From assembly GCA_009929845.1 (NCBI GenBank), contig RZZM01000013.1, forward strand, positions 1-33,852: a DNA stretch of 33,852 nucleotides, read 5' to 3'. Each line of letters starts with the position of its first letter. Positions within the stretch are counted from its first letter, which is position 1. A program made the position numbers and the translations under genes. This document shows positions 8,374 to 16,002 of the stretch, piece by piece. The stretch is from Spartobacteria bacterium. Its GTDB lineage: Bacteria; Verrucomicrobiota; Kiritimatiellia; RZYC01. Below the pieces are notes generated by a model. That model saw only the letters and a program-made list of their open reading frames with translations. It did no database searches and had not been told where the DNA came from.

Positions 8374-8402
8374 TTGACAACGCCCCTGGAATCAGGTAGA
8401 AG
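8374..8402 (+). promoter_or_regulatory. Strong candidate promoter of the AAA-M41/sigma operon
   Basis: A perfect TTGACA (8374-8379), a 17-nt spacer and TAGAAG (8397-8402, four of six) lie directly after the A/T-tract region. A transcript starting near 8409 would have a leader of about 115 nt before the small ORF at 8524. Confidence 0.6.
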
Positions 8403-8523
8403 CTTTTTTGCTCGTCAAATAACAATTGTATATAGGTATGTGGATGGGAAAACGCGTTGCGTGAATCCATTTCGGTGGTGAGTGTGGCCGTTTGGCTTGT
8501 CTGTCATACGAGGTGAAGTTTTG

Positions 8524-8652
8524 ATGTCAGATAGTAGTTCATTAACGGCTTTCACGAAGGCAGAGATGGGGTTCTTATGGAGCGCGGACAACACTCAGGA
8601 ATTTCGGCGATGGAGGTCGCCGCATGTCAAAAAGGGCATCGGGATGTTATAG
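8524..8652 (+). CDS. Possible 42-aa leader peptide overlapping the AAA-M41 start
   Basis: The ATG at 8524 is preceded by GAGGTGA at a 7-nt spacing, the best ribosome binding site in this leader. It opens a 42-codon frame ending TAG at 8650-8652 (starts MSDSSSLTAFTKAEMG). The frame overlaps the first 76 nt of the protease gene in a different frame. It could be a leader peptide that couples or limits protease translation. No homolog is recognised. An alternative is that the protease really starts at the GTG at 8661, just after this stop. Confidence 0.35.
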   Translation: MSDSSSLTAFTKAEMGFLWSADNTQEFRRWRSPHVKKGIGML

Positions 8653-11147
8653 CGGACAGCGTGGAAGAACTGTTGTTACGGGTTGCGGACGGCATTGGCG
8701 CGGCCATCCGCGAGCTGCCCGCGCAGGAAAAGGCGTTGCGGCGCCTGCAGCCGATGTTGTTCAACCGGGGCCTGGCACAAATCCATACATCCGATAAGGC
8801 CAACCGCCCCATCTTCATCATGACCAACCCCGGGTTCGGCGCGGCCCATGCGTTGCGCACACTCGCCGATTCCGTCGGACTGCGATTTGTGGCGGCGACA
8901 CATACCCCCACCAGCCCGGACGACTTCCTCGATGTACTTCGCGAGGGACCGCCGGTCCTCCTGCTGCTGCACCTTACCGATATGCAGGCCATCGACCGCA
9001 GCCCGCTGTTGACCTGGTTGCTGCCTTGCCTTATCCATGGACACCGCATGCTCGGTGACCCGGCTATATCCCCGTTTGAATCCGCATTACTCAACAAATG
9101 TATCATCTTCATCGAAATCGTGCCGCCCTGCTCCCAGAATGCCGCCGCGGAGGCCACGCCGGAGGACCTGGCGACACAATTGTCCGCCATCTGGAATGAC
9201 AACGGCACGGGAGGCGCGGCAAAATTGCGGCGCGGCATCCTGGACCTGGTCAAGAACGACAACACGGTTATCTTCTGCCGCACACCCTGCCGCTACATGG
9301 TAGATTACCTGAAGGGCGAAATGCGTGAAACACTCGCACTCCTGCGCCCCGTGACTGCTTGGCAACCGGATGAACCTACCGTCCGCTCCCTGATCGCCCT
9401 GCTTATCCTGGCGCGCGGCTATCCCGCGCCTAAAGATGTGGGCGGGACCATAAAAAGCCTGTGCCTTGAATTGTTTGTTCGTTTCCCCGCCTTCAAGAAC
9501 CTGGCCTTTGACAGCGCCGAGACCGCATGGGCGGATGTGTGCGGGGCGGCGGCGACCACGGAAACCGACTGGCCGGCACGCCTGGAGAACCACGCCAAAC
9601 GCCTGGATTGCCGGAAGACCCGCCTGGATTATTCCCTGGAGTTCGACGCGGCCACCGGCACCGTGCTGGTCTGCCACCTGCGGGAGCGCGCACCGGTTCA
9701 ACCCGAGGCGCGGTTCATCATACATCCACGCCCGCGCTATGCTTTTTCGCAGGTGGCCGGCCATGCGGAGGCCAAGGAACGCTGCAGGCCGATCATCAAC
9801 TTTATCCGGAACCCCGAGCCGTTTAAACGCATGGACTGTGTTCCCCCCATGTGCCTCCTGCTCCACGGCGATGCCGGAACGGGTAAAACGATGTTCGCGG
9901 AGGCCGTGGCCGGGGAAGCGGGCCTGCCATTTATCGCTATCAGCGCCGGGGATTTCATGACCCAGGAATATGCCGGCCAGGGGGCGGCCCTGATGCGGGA
10001 GGTCTTCCAAACGGCCGCCGCCTGTAAGCCCTGTGTGGTCTTTCTTGATGAAATTGATTCGCTGTCAAGCCGCTCAAAAATCATGGAAAGCGGCGGAAGC
10101 GCCAGCATTGACCAGGCGGCGACCCTCAATACCCTGTTGCCCATACTCGACAGCGCCGGGGCGTCACACGGGGTCCTGGTGATCGGCGCGACCAACCGCA
10201 TGGCCGACCTGGACCCGGCCCTGACCCGCCCGGGACGCTTTGGCTGCCACATCAAAATCGGCGCGCTCACCGAGGCCGAACGCGAGGCGCTGGTCCGCAA
10301 AGCCCTGAACCCGCGGAACTGTGATGACTATGAATGTATCGTCCGGGAACTGTGCCTCGGCATGGCCGACATGAATGTCGCCGCGAATATCAAGGCCCTG
10401 GTCGAAGAAGTCAAGGTGCACACGGTAACCGCGGGGAAGGCCCGGGTGGATATTGATTCAGCGCGCGCCGTCATGGACAGGAAACTGCCGGCAAGGGAAC
10501 GCGTCCGCCTGGGCGGAAAGGACAAGGCCCGGCTGGCCTGGCATGAAGCGGGGCACGCCCTCATGCTGCGCCTGCTCATGCCCGGGGCGCAGGTCGACAG
10601 TATTACCATCCATCCCCGGGGCGCCGCGCTGGGCGCGGTCTGTGTCCTCCAGGACAACGCCGGGGCGCTGGTATACCCCGGCCCCGAACGGCTGATCTCG
10701 CAAATCATGATGTGCATGGCCGGCGTGGTCGCCGAAGAAATCGCCTTCGGCACAGCCGAGATATCGTGCGAATCCGATATCAGGGCCTCGCTGCAGGCGG
10801 CCAAAATGCTGCAGCGCACCATGGCGTCCGGGATCGCCGGCATGAAAAGAATGGTGGCCGTCCATCTGGCGGAGAAACTGTCCTCCAAAAATGAAAGGAT
10901 GGAGGCCTGGGTTACCGATGTGATGCTTATTTGCCGCACCCGGGCCTGGGAACTGTTCATCGGCTGTCGGCCCGCGCTGGCCCGCGTCGCGAATACGCTG
11001 CGCCGCCAGGGAGATATGAAAGTAAACCAACTCGATGCGCTGTTGGCCGGAACCCGGGTGGACCGCCAAGGGATCATCCGACAAGCGCTTGACGAGATTC
11101 ATGCATTGCCCGGATCGGCCATCAGAACCGCAAAGCAGGAGGGCTAA
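8577..11147 (+). CDS. Soluble FtsH-like AAA ATPase-M41 metalloprotease, N-terminal degenerate AAA-like half
   Basis: The 856-residue product combines an AAA motor with a zinc protease. The AAA domain (about 400-620) has Walker A GDAGTGKT (431-438, K437), Walker B VVFLDEID with D491/E492, and the second-region-of-homology TRPGRFG. The M41 domain (about 645-840) has zinc motif HEAGH (656-660) and the likely third ligand D734 in CESDI. These are the FtsH signatures, but no N-terminal transmembrane pair is present, so it should be cytoplasmic. Residues about 75-270 look like a worn-down AAA fold: NPGFGAAHA in place of a P-loop, then a Walker-B-like strand PVLLLLHLTDM without the acidic pair. The start is uncertain (8577, 8610, or GTG at 8661). 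It is the first long gene of an operon with a sigma factor, which is a natural substrate or partner candidate. Confidence 0.85.
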   Translation: MERGQHSGISAMEVAACQKGHRDVIADSVEELLLRVADGIGAAIRELPAQEKALRRLQPMLFNRGLAQIHTSDKANRPIFIMTNPGFGAAHALRTLADSVGLRFVAATHTPTSPDDFLDVLREGPPVLLLLHLTDMQAIDRSPLLTWLLPCLIHGHRMLGDPAISPFESALLNKCIIFIEIVPPCSQNAAAEATPEDLATQLSAIWNDNGTGGAAKLRRGILDLVKNDNTVIFCRTPCRYMVDYLKGEMRETLALLRPVTAWQPDEPTVRSLIALLILARGYPAPKDVGGTIKSLCLELFVRFPAFKNLAFDSAETAWADVCGAAATTETDWPARLENHAKRLDCRKTRLDYSLEFDAATGTVLVCHLRERAPVQPEARFIIHPRPRYAFSQVAGHAEAKERCRPIINFIRNPEPFKRMDCVPPMCLLLHGDAGTGKTMFAEAVAGEAGLPFIAISAGDFMTQEYAGQGAALMREVFQTAAACKPCVVFLDEIDSLSSRSKIMESGGSASIDQAATLNTLLPILDSAGASHGVLVIGATNRMADLDPALTRPGRFGCHIKIGALTEAEREALVRKALNPRNCDDYECIVRELCLGMADMNVAANIKALVEEVKVHTVTAGKARVDIDSARAVMDRKLPARERVRLGGKDKARLAWHEAGHALMLRLLMPGAQVDSITIHPRGAALGAVCVLQDNAGALVYPGPERLISQIMMCMAGVVAEEIAFGTAEISCESDIRASLQAAKMLQRTMASGIAGMKRMVAVHLAEKLSSKNERMEAWVTDVMLICRTRAWELFIGCRPALARVANTLRRQGDMKVNQLDALLAGTRVDRQGIIRQALDEIHALPGSAIRTAKQEG

Positions 11148-11154
11148 CACGCTG
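11137..11154 (+). promoter_or_regulatory. Strong Shine-Dalgarno paired with a CTG start codon
   Basis: AGGAGGG (11137-11143) lies inside the end of the protease gene, and the CTG at 11152-11154 follows after 8 nt. No ATG, GTG or TTG is available in this frame between the ribosome binding site and the conserved sigma region 2, so CTG (or, less likely, ACG at 11149) must be the start if the frame is translated on its own. Confidence 0.6.
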
Positions 11155-11829
11155 AAAACGGATAAAAATGAACTGTTCAGGCTCTTTGCCGGGTTCCGTG
11201 CCGGCGATCCCCTCGCCACGGATTCAATGGCCATTTTGCTCTATCAGATCGTCGGCCTGAAAATGGCCGCATACATCAATGCCGGACATGTCGATTACCA
11301 CGACCTGAAACAGGACGTGGTGCTTCACATTACACGTGCCCTGACCAAGGTCTCTGTCAACCGCGTGGCCTCCCCCGATGCGCTTTTCGCCTGGGTCTAC
11401 ACGACGGCGCAATACAAATTGATCGATGCGCTCAGGAAAAGTAACCGCAAGGACCGGCTGCTGCACGTGGACCCCGCTCAGTTGGATGAACGAGCGCATG
11501 CCGCGTCCTTGAAGGACAGCCGGGAATACGAAATTTTTTTGACCGATTGCGTACGCTGGTCCATTGCCTTTATTCGCGAACTGCCATCCGACATGGACCG
11601 CGACCTGGCGTTCTGGCTCTTCCTGCTCGGGGGAACCGGGAAGGAGTACCTGGGCGTGCGCGAGAATCTGACGCGCGGCGCCATCGATACCCGCGTGAAC
11701 CGCCTGCGTGAAAAATGGCGTGTATTCATTATGGGAAATTGCCCGGACTTCTACGAGACGTATGTGGAAATGCGCCGGGCACGCGAACTCATGCCGAGGA
11801 CAGTCACCACAACACCAGGCGATGCCTGA
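11152..11829 (+). CDS. ECF-like sigma-70 family sigma factor, CTG start
   Basis: The predicted product is 225 residues. The N-terminal half matches sigma region 2: a run FRAGDPLATDSMAILLYQ, then DYHDLKQDVVLHI, and ALFAWVYTTAQYKLIDALRKSNR, which resembles the core-binding and -10-recognising helices. The C-terminal half has a region-4-like helix-turn-helix (about 160-205, TGKEYLGVRENLTRGAIDTRVNRLREKW in outline). It should direct RNA polymerase to a specific promoter set. The first in-frame ATG, at 11227, would remove part of region 2, so I place the start at CTG 11152, 4 nt after the protease stop. No anti-sigma gene is adjacent. The protease just upstream is the obvious candidate regulator, but this is inference. 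Confidence 0.75.
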   Translation: MKTDKNELFRLFAGFRAGDPLATDSMAILLYQIVGLKMAAYINAGHVDYHDLKQDVVLHITRALTKVSVNRVASPDALFAWVYTTAQYKLIDALRKSNRKDRLLHVDPAQLDERAHAASLKDSREYEIFLTDCVRWSIAFIRELPSDMDRDLAFWLFLLGGTGKEYLGVRENLTRGAIDTRVNRLREKWRVFIMGNCPDFYETYVEMRRARELMPRTVTTTPGDA

Positions 11830-11844
11830 GGGAAGCTGAAGCCC

Positions 11845-12258
11845 ATGAAAAAGAGATTGCACAGGAAAAAGGGCGCCCCGGCCAACATAGACCTGAGGAC
11901 CGAGCAGAAACACACGCACACACCGCCCGGTAAGAGCGTGCGTACCGACCAGCGGTCCTTACAAAAAAGCGTGTCCATCCACAACGAGATGGACATGTCC
12001 CTGTCCGAACTGTTGTCCGTAGAAGTGAATACCCATGGTCCCCTCTGGTCCAAGACCTTCGAGACGGTCCTGCTCGCACTCCCCGAACAGCCCGGACGGG
12101 GCACCGTCCGCAAAAATGACAACGGACAGTACGCGATATATATCCAGGCGGACAACCTGGATGCCCTGTACGAAAATTTGCTCCGGGAAGATGTCGTCCG
12201 CGCACCGATCCTCGGTGGCAGCTTGAAGTCTGGACTTACAAACGACCCGGGGGCATAG
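11845..12258 (+). CDS. Small protein of unknown function with basic N-terminus
   Basis: This 137-residue protein starts 15 nt after the sigma factor stop and shares its GC-rich third-position codon use, which supports it as a real gene of the same operon. Residues 1-40 are strongly basic, rich in Lys, Arg and His, and probably disordered. Residues about 45-120 look folded, with alternating hydrophobic and charged stretches (SLSELLSVEVNTHG, TFETVLLALPEQP, GQYAIYIQADNLDALYENLL). There is no signal peptide, membrane segment or metal motif. No family is recognised. Given its place it could be an adaptor, anti-sigma-like partner or protease substrate. Confidence 0.65.
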   Translation: MKKRLHRKKGAPANIDLRTEQKHTHTPPGKSVRTDQRSLQKSVSIHNEMDMSLSELLSVEVNTHGPLWSKTFETVLLALPEQPGRGTVRKNDNGQYAIYIQADNLDALYENLLREDVVRAPILGGSLKSGLTNDPGA

Positions 12259-12538
12259 CCCGTTGTGTTGACCGTCCAGCACACCGATGCTAACAGAATT
12301 AATGGTATTTATTATTGCAGACCATATACATATCGGGTTGCGCAAAAGACAGCGCCGAAAAAGCGGGGTTTGGTGGTTAGTTGTTGTCGGCCTAAACATT
12401 GTTTCTCCTTCTTCAGACACGATGAAAAAGCCCATCCAAAGATGCTTTCAACAGTTTAGTTCGCTTGCCGTCAAAGGGCAAGCTGATTTCAGGCGGTTGC
12501 AAAAGATGTGAAGATACAATCCGGCCAAGAAATTATTA
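12259..12538. other. Intergenic region with one hairpin, no convincing gene
   Basis: The 386 bp between the small protein and the ATP-grasp fusion contain short frames without supporting features. A GCTTGCC/GGCAAGC hairpin (12463-12469 with 12477-12483, 7-nt loop) could end the upstream operon, but no U tract follows. The promoter for the next gene lies at its right edge. Confidence 0.4.
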
Positions 12539-12567
12539 TTGCAAGCCGGGGTTGATTTTCATATAAT
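12539..12567 (+). promoter_or_regulatory. Promoter of the ATP-grasp-S58/deacetylase operon
   Basis: TTGCAA (12539-12544, four of six), a 17-nt spacer and a perfect TATAAT (12562-12567) give a good sigma70-type promoter about 70 nt before the start codon at 12645. Confidence 0.55.
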
Positions 12568-12644
12568 AATTTCATGGGTAAACGAGAAAATCAGCAAATG
12601 AAACGCATCGCACCATTTATTGTCTTCGAACAGGCGCCGGCACA

Positions 12645-14801
12645 ATGAGAATCACCGTCGCATATAATCTTCGTACTGACGACTCCGAAGCTACGGCAGA
12701 GCTGCTTACACAAGCGGATATTGAACGTATATGTACCGCCATCCGCAGTCTTCAGCATACGGTTACCTCGGTCGAGGTCTCCGGGAAGCCTAATGACGTG
12801 GTGGATCGTCTTCTCGAAAGTGAACCGGATCTTGTTTTCAACGTGGCCGAGGGAACAATCGGCAGTTCTCGCGAGGCTTTTTATCCGGGACTTTATGAAC
12901 AGTTGGGGATCCCTTTTACCGGCGGGAATGCTTCGTTGCTCCATCTGAATCTGGACAAGCATTTGGCCAAAACGGTTCTTGCATCACGCGGCATTCGCGT
13001 TCCTCAAGGCGTCTTGATCTCATCACAGAATCGAAACCTGCCGGATGATCTCGCGTATCCCCTGATGATCAAACCGAATTCCGAGGGTTCCAGCAAAGGC
13101 ATCACCCAGGACTCCGTGGTCGAAACGCCTGAACAGGCCCGTGAACGCATTTCCAAACTGCTGGATCAATATCCCGCGGGACTTGTCGTCGAAGAATTCA
13201 TCATGGGAAGAGAACTCAGCATCCCCTTCATCGAAAACTATCCGGGAAAGATACTGGATATCGTCGAACATACGTTTGACATGGAAAAGATCGGCGGTAA
13301 GTACAACATCTACGATTACGATATGAAGCAGGGGGGAGAAAGCGCGAGTGTTGTTCATGTGATCTGTCCGGCCGAGATCAGTGTTACCGAGCATAAAGAG
13401 GTTACCGGTATGGCGCGGCAGGTCTTTGAAATTATGACCTGTCCGGATATCGGCCGGGTGGATATTCGCCTGCATACGAACGGAAAGGCCTACTTCATCG
13501 AGCTCAATCCCCTGCCCAGCCTCCATCCGAATGCGTCGGTAATGACGGCCGCAAAAACACGCGGACTCGACTTTCGAGAGGTGATGCGCCTGATCATCCG
13601 CTCCGCCGCGCGCAGGTATGGGCTGGCCTTACGTTCTGCAAAGAAAGTCAAGAAGCGTGGCGGCGGGCCCGAGTATGCGCGCCCGGGCGTTCGCGAACTC
13701 GGGATCGAAATCGGACGCATGCGCCCCGGCATAAACAATGCCATTACCGACGTGAAAGGTGTGCGGGTTGGACATCAGACCCGCATGGAAGATGACGTGC
13801 AGATCCCCGGTCAGGCAGAAACAAGCTGTGTTCGCGCCGGCGTAACGGCCATTCTGCCTTCCAGGCAGGCCTACGCCAAACGACTCGCCGCCGGGGGATT
13901 TGTTCTCAATGGCGTCGGCGAGATGGCTGGGTTGACACAAGTAACGGATATGGGCTGGCTGGAAACACCGATTTTATTGACGAACTCACATTCGGTAGGT
14001 CGCGTTCACGCCGGCATTGTTGATCACATGATAAAGAAGTATCCGCGGCTCGGTACGGAAACAGATGTGGTTCTCCCCGTCGTCGGTGAAGCCGACGATT
14101 CTTTCCTGAACGACGCGCGCATCGGCATCTGCACGGCCCAGGACGCGGTTCAAGCTATTGAATCCGCTTCGGCCGGGCCGGTCATGCAGGGTTCAATCGG
14201 CGCGGGTTGCGGGATGACCACCTTCGACTTCGCGGGCGGCATCGGCACTTCGTCCCGCATCGTGGACCTGCCCGAAGGCGGTGGCTTCACCATCGGCGTG
14301 CTCGTGCTTTCGAATTTCGGGAAGATGCGTAACCTGACCATTGACGGCGGTGTGGTGGGCCGTGAGTTGAACAAGGAATTCGATCAGGCTGGGCGAAGGG
14401 AGATATCAGAAGGATCCATCATCGTCGTAGTAGCGACCGACATTCCACTGATCAGCAGTCAGTTAAAACTGGTCTCCAAACGAGCCGCGCTGGGCCTCGG
14501 CCGGGTCGGTTCACACGCGGCGTCTTCCAGCGGCGAAATTATTCTTGCGTTCAGTACGGGCAATCGCACCTCTCGTCCGACACGCACGGGCGCCCATTTC
14601 ATTAATCTGAAATGCATATCGGAATACCACATCAACGTCGTTTACGAAGCCGTCATCGAAGCCACGGAAGAGGCGGTGCTGAACGCTATCTTCTGTTCCA
14701 ATGGAATGATGGGCCGTCAGAAGCGTTGGTGTCCGCCGATTCCACACGATCGTGTCATCGAGATTCTAACCAAGGGAAGGGTCATTCATGAAAGTCATTG
14801 A
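12645..14801 (+). CDS. ATP-grasp ligase (D-Ala-D-Ala ligase-like) fused to S58/DmpA aminopeptidase
   Basis: The 718-residue chain holds two complete enzymes. Residues 1-330 form an ATP-grasp ligase of the D-Ala-D-Ala ligase type, with the ATP-binding loop KPNSEGSSKGI (from K143) and metal-binding FIELNPLP (E286, N288). Such enzymes join an activated carboxylate to an amine. After a short basic linker (about 331-349), residues 350-718 form a P1/DmpA (S58) peptidase. It starts RELGIEIGRMRPGINNAITD, has the GIGTSSR segment, and carries the Gly-Ser self-cleavage site in EGSIIVVVATD with nucleophile S591. S58 enzymes remove N-terminal residues, including D- and beta-amino acids. The fusion reads through in frame with no internal start at the junction. 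Self-cleavage would split the chain in two at S591. The substrate is unknown. It overlaps the next gene by 14 nt. Confidence 0.85.
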   Translation: MRITVAYNLRTDDSEATAELLTQADIERICTAIRSLQHTVTSVEVSGKPNDVVDRLLESEPDLVFNVAEGTIGSSREAFYPGLYEQLGIPFTGGNASLLHLNLDKHLAKTVLASRGIRVPQGVLISSQNRNLPDDLAYPLMIKPNSEGSSKGITQDSVVETPEQARERISKLLDQYPAGLVVEEFIMGRELSIPFIENYPGKILDIVEHTFDMEKIGGKYNIYDYDMKQGGESASVVHVICPAEISVTEHKEVTGMARQVFEIMTCPDIGRVDIRLHTNGKAYFIELNPLPSLHPNASVMTAAKTRGLDFREVMRLIIRSAARRYGLALRSAKKVKKRGGGPEYARPGVRELGIEIGRMRPGINNAITDVKGVRVGHQTRMEDDVQIPGQAETSCVRAGVTAILPSRQAYAKRLAAGGFVLNGVGEMAGLTQVTDMGWLETPILLTNSHSVGRVHAGIVDHMIKKYPRLGTETDVVLPVVGEADDSFLNDARIGICTAQDAVQAIESASAGPVMQGSIGAGCGMTTFDFAGGIGTSSRIVDLPEGGGFTIGVLVLSNFGKMRNLTIDGGVVGRELNKEFDQAGRREISEGSIIVVVATDIPLISSQLKLVSKRAALGLGRVGSHAASSSGEIILAFSTGNRTSRPTRTGAHFINLKCISEYHINVVYEAVIEATEEAVLNAIFCSNGMMGRQKRWCPPIPHDRVIEILTKGRVIHESH

Positions 14802-15816
14802 GAAGTATAATGACAGTCTTCACAACCCCTACTGGAAATACCAACTGGGTCCGGAATCCTACGAAGTGAAAGATACGCCGAAGCGCGTGGAGTGCATCAA
14901 GGAGGCCCTGCGGAATAGTGAGCGATTTGAATTCGTAACCGCAAAACGTTTTCCTGAACGTATGATCGCCCGCATTCATCCTTATCATGATTACATACGG
15001 AATACGGCCGAGACGCTGAATGGCGATGAAGAGTTTTATCCGGATCTGTTTCCGGGCGAAAGCGCTCATCTTCCCAAGAAGGTACACGAACCCCTTTGGG
15101 GCGGCATCTGGTGTACCGACGCGGTAACACCGATAAAGAAGAAGACCTATGAGGTGGCGCGCGCTTCCGCTGAATCCGCCTTGACGGGAGCAGCGCTTAT
15201 TCGCGACGGAGAAGAAGATACGGTATACGCGCTATGTCGCCCATCGGGACATCATGCGGGGCCCCGCGTCTTCGGCGGCTACTGCTATTTCAACAACGCC
15301 GCCACGGCCGCCGAGTTTCTTCTACCGACCGGAAAAGTGGCCATCGTTGACATTGACTATCATCACGGAAACGGAACGCAGGAATTCTTCGAACAGACAA
15401 AATCTGTATTTACGGCATCTATCCATGGTGATCCTGCTGTCGAGTATCCGTACTTCTGGGGCTATGCTGAAGAAACAGGCAAAGGTCAGGCACAAGGCAC
15501 AAATCTGAATGAGCCCCTGCCCAAGGGCACTACGCTCGATGGCTATATGGAGGCGCTGAATCGAATCATCACTGCGGTACGGACATTTGAGCCCAGTTAC
15601 CTGATTATCTCCTCCGGATTCGACACACACGTCACGGATCCGATCGGCGGATTTAAGCTGAATACGGAAGACTACGCGCAAATCGGTGTAGCATTCGCCT
15701 CAATCGGGCTGCCAACATTGGTCTGCCAGGAAGGGGGCTACAATGTGGAGGTCCTTGGCGACTGCGTCCGGACATTTCTCCTCAGCCTCATGAAATCTCC
15801 GGGGACAAGAGGTTGA
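14788..15816 (+). CDS. Histone-deacetylase-family amidohydrolase (acetylpolyamine amidohydrolase-like)
   Basis: The 342-residue product is a bacterial member of the class II HDAC/acetylpolyamine amidohydrolase fold and should remove acetyl or similar acyl groups from amines through zinc. Visible motifs are RPSGHHAGP with the catalytic His pair H155/H156, DIDYHHGNGTQ with D188 and the presumed zinc ligands D190 and H192, SGFD with zinc ligand D279, and EGGYN with transition-state Tyr318. All are intact. The start lies within the end of the ligase-peptidase gene, with AAGGGAAGGG upstream, so translation is probably coupled and the products probably act in one pathway. Substrates could be acetylated polyamines or small amino-acid conjugates; nothing here decides between them. 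Confidence 0.88.
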   Translation: MKVIEKYNDSLHNPYWKYQLGPESYEVKDTPKRVECIKEALRNSERFEFVTAKRFPERMIARIHPYHDYIRNTAETLNGDEEFYPDLFPGESAHLPKKVHEPLWGGIWCTDAVTPIKKKTYEVARASAESALTGAALIRDGEEDTVYALCRPSGHHAGPRVFGGYCYFNNAATAAEFLLPTGKVAIVDIDYHHGNGTQEFFEQTKSVFTASIHGDPAVEYPYFWGYAEETGKGQAQGTNLNEPLPKGTTLDGYMEALNRIITAVRTFEPSYLIISSGFDTHVTDPIGGFKLNTEDYAQIGVAFASIGLPTLVCQEGGYNVEVLGDCVRTFLLSLMKSPGTRG

Positions 15817-16002
15817 TGGCTGATTTTGGGTAATCCGCAGTCAAAAATAGGTGTTTGGGCGGCATGAAACGACATTTCGGTCCCGCGTTTTCTCTTCTTC
15901 TCTGCGTCTCAGCGCCTCTGTGTTCATTTTTTTAACCCGAAAAAGGGTTCCTTCACTGGTTTTCGGCTTTTTCATCCGCGTGAAATGCGTTTAACTGCGC
16001 GC

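Noticed and set aside
11959-12399. Minus-strand frame with a good AAGGAG site before ATG at 12399
   Set aside because: It lies mostly antisense to the 137-residue operon gene, whose GC-rich codon use and spacing fit the operon better; the predicted peptide has no family features.
12287-12511. 74-codon plus-strand frame with a hydrophobic stretch
   Set aside because: No ribosome binding site, no family match, and it lies in otherwise noncoding sequence with a hairpin at its end.
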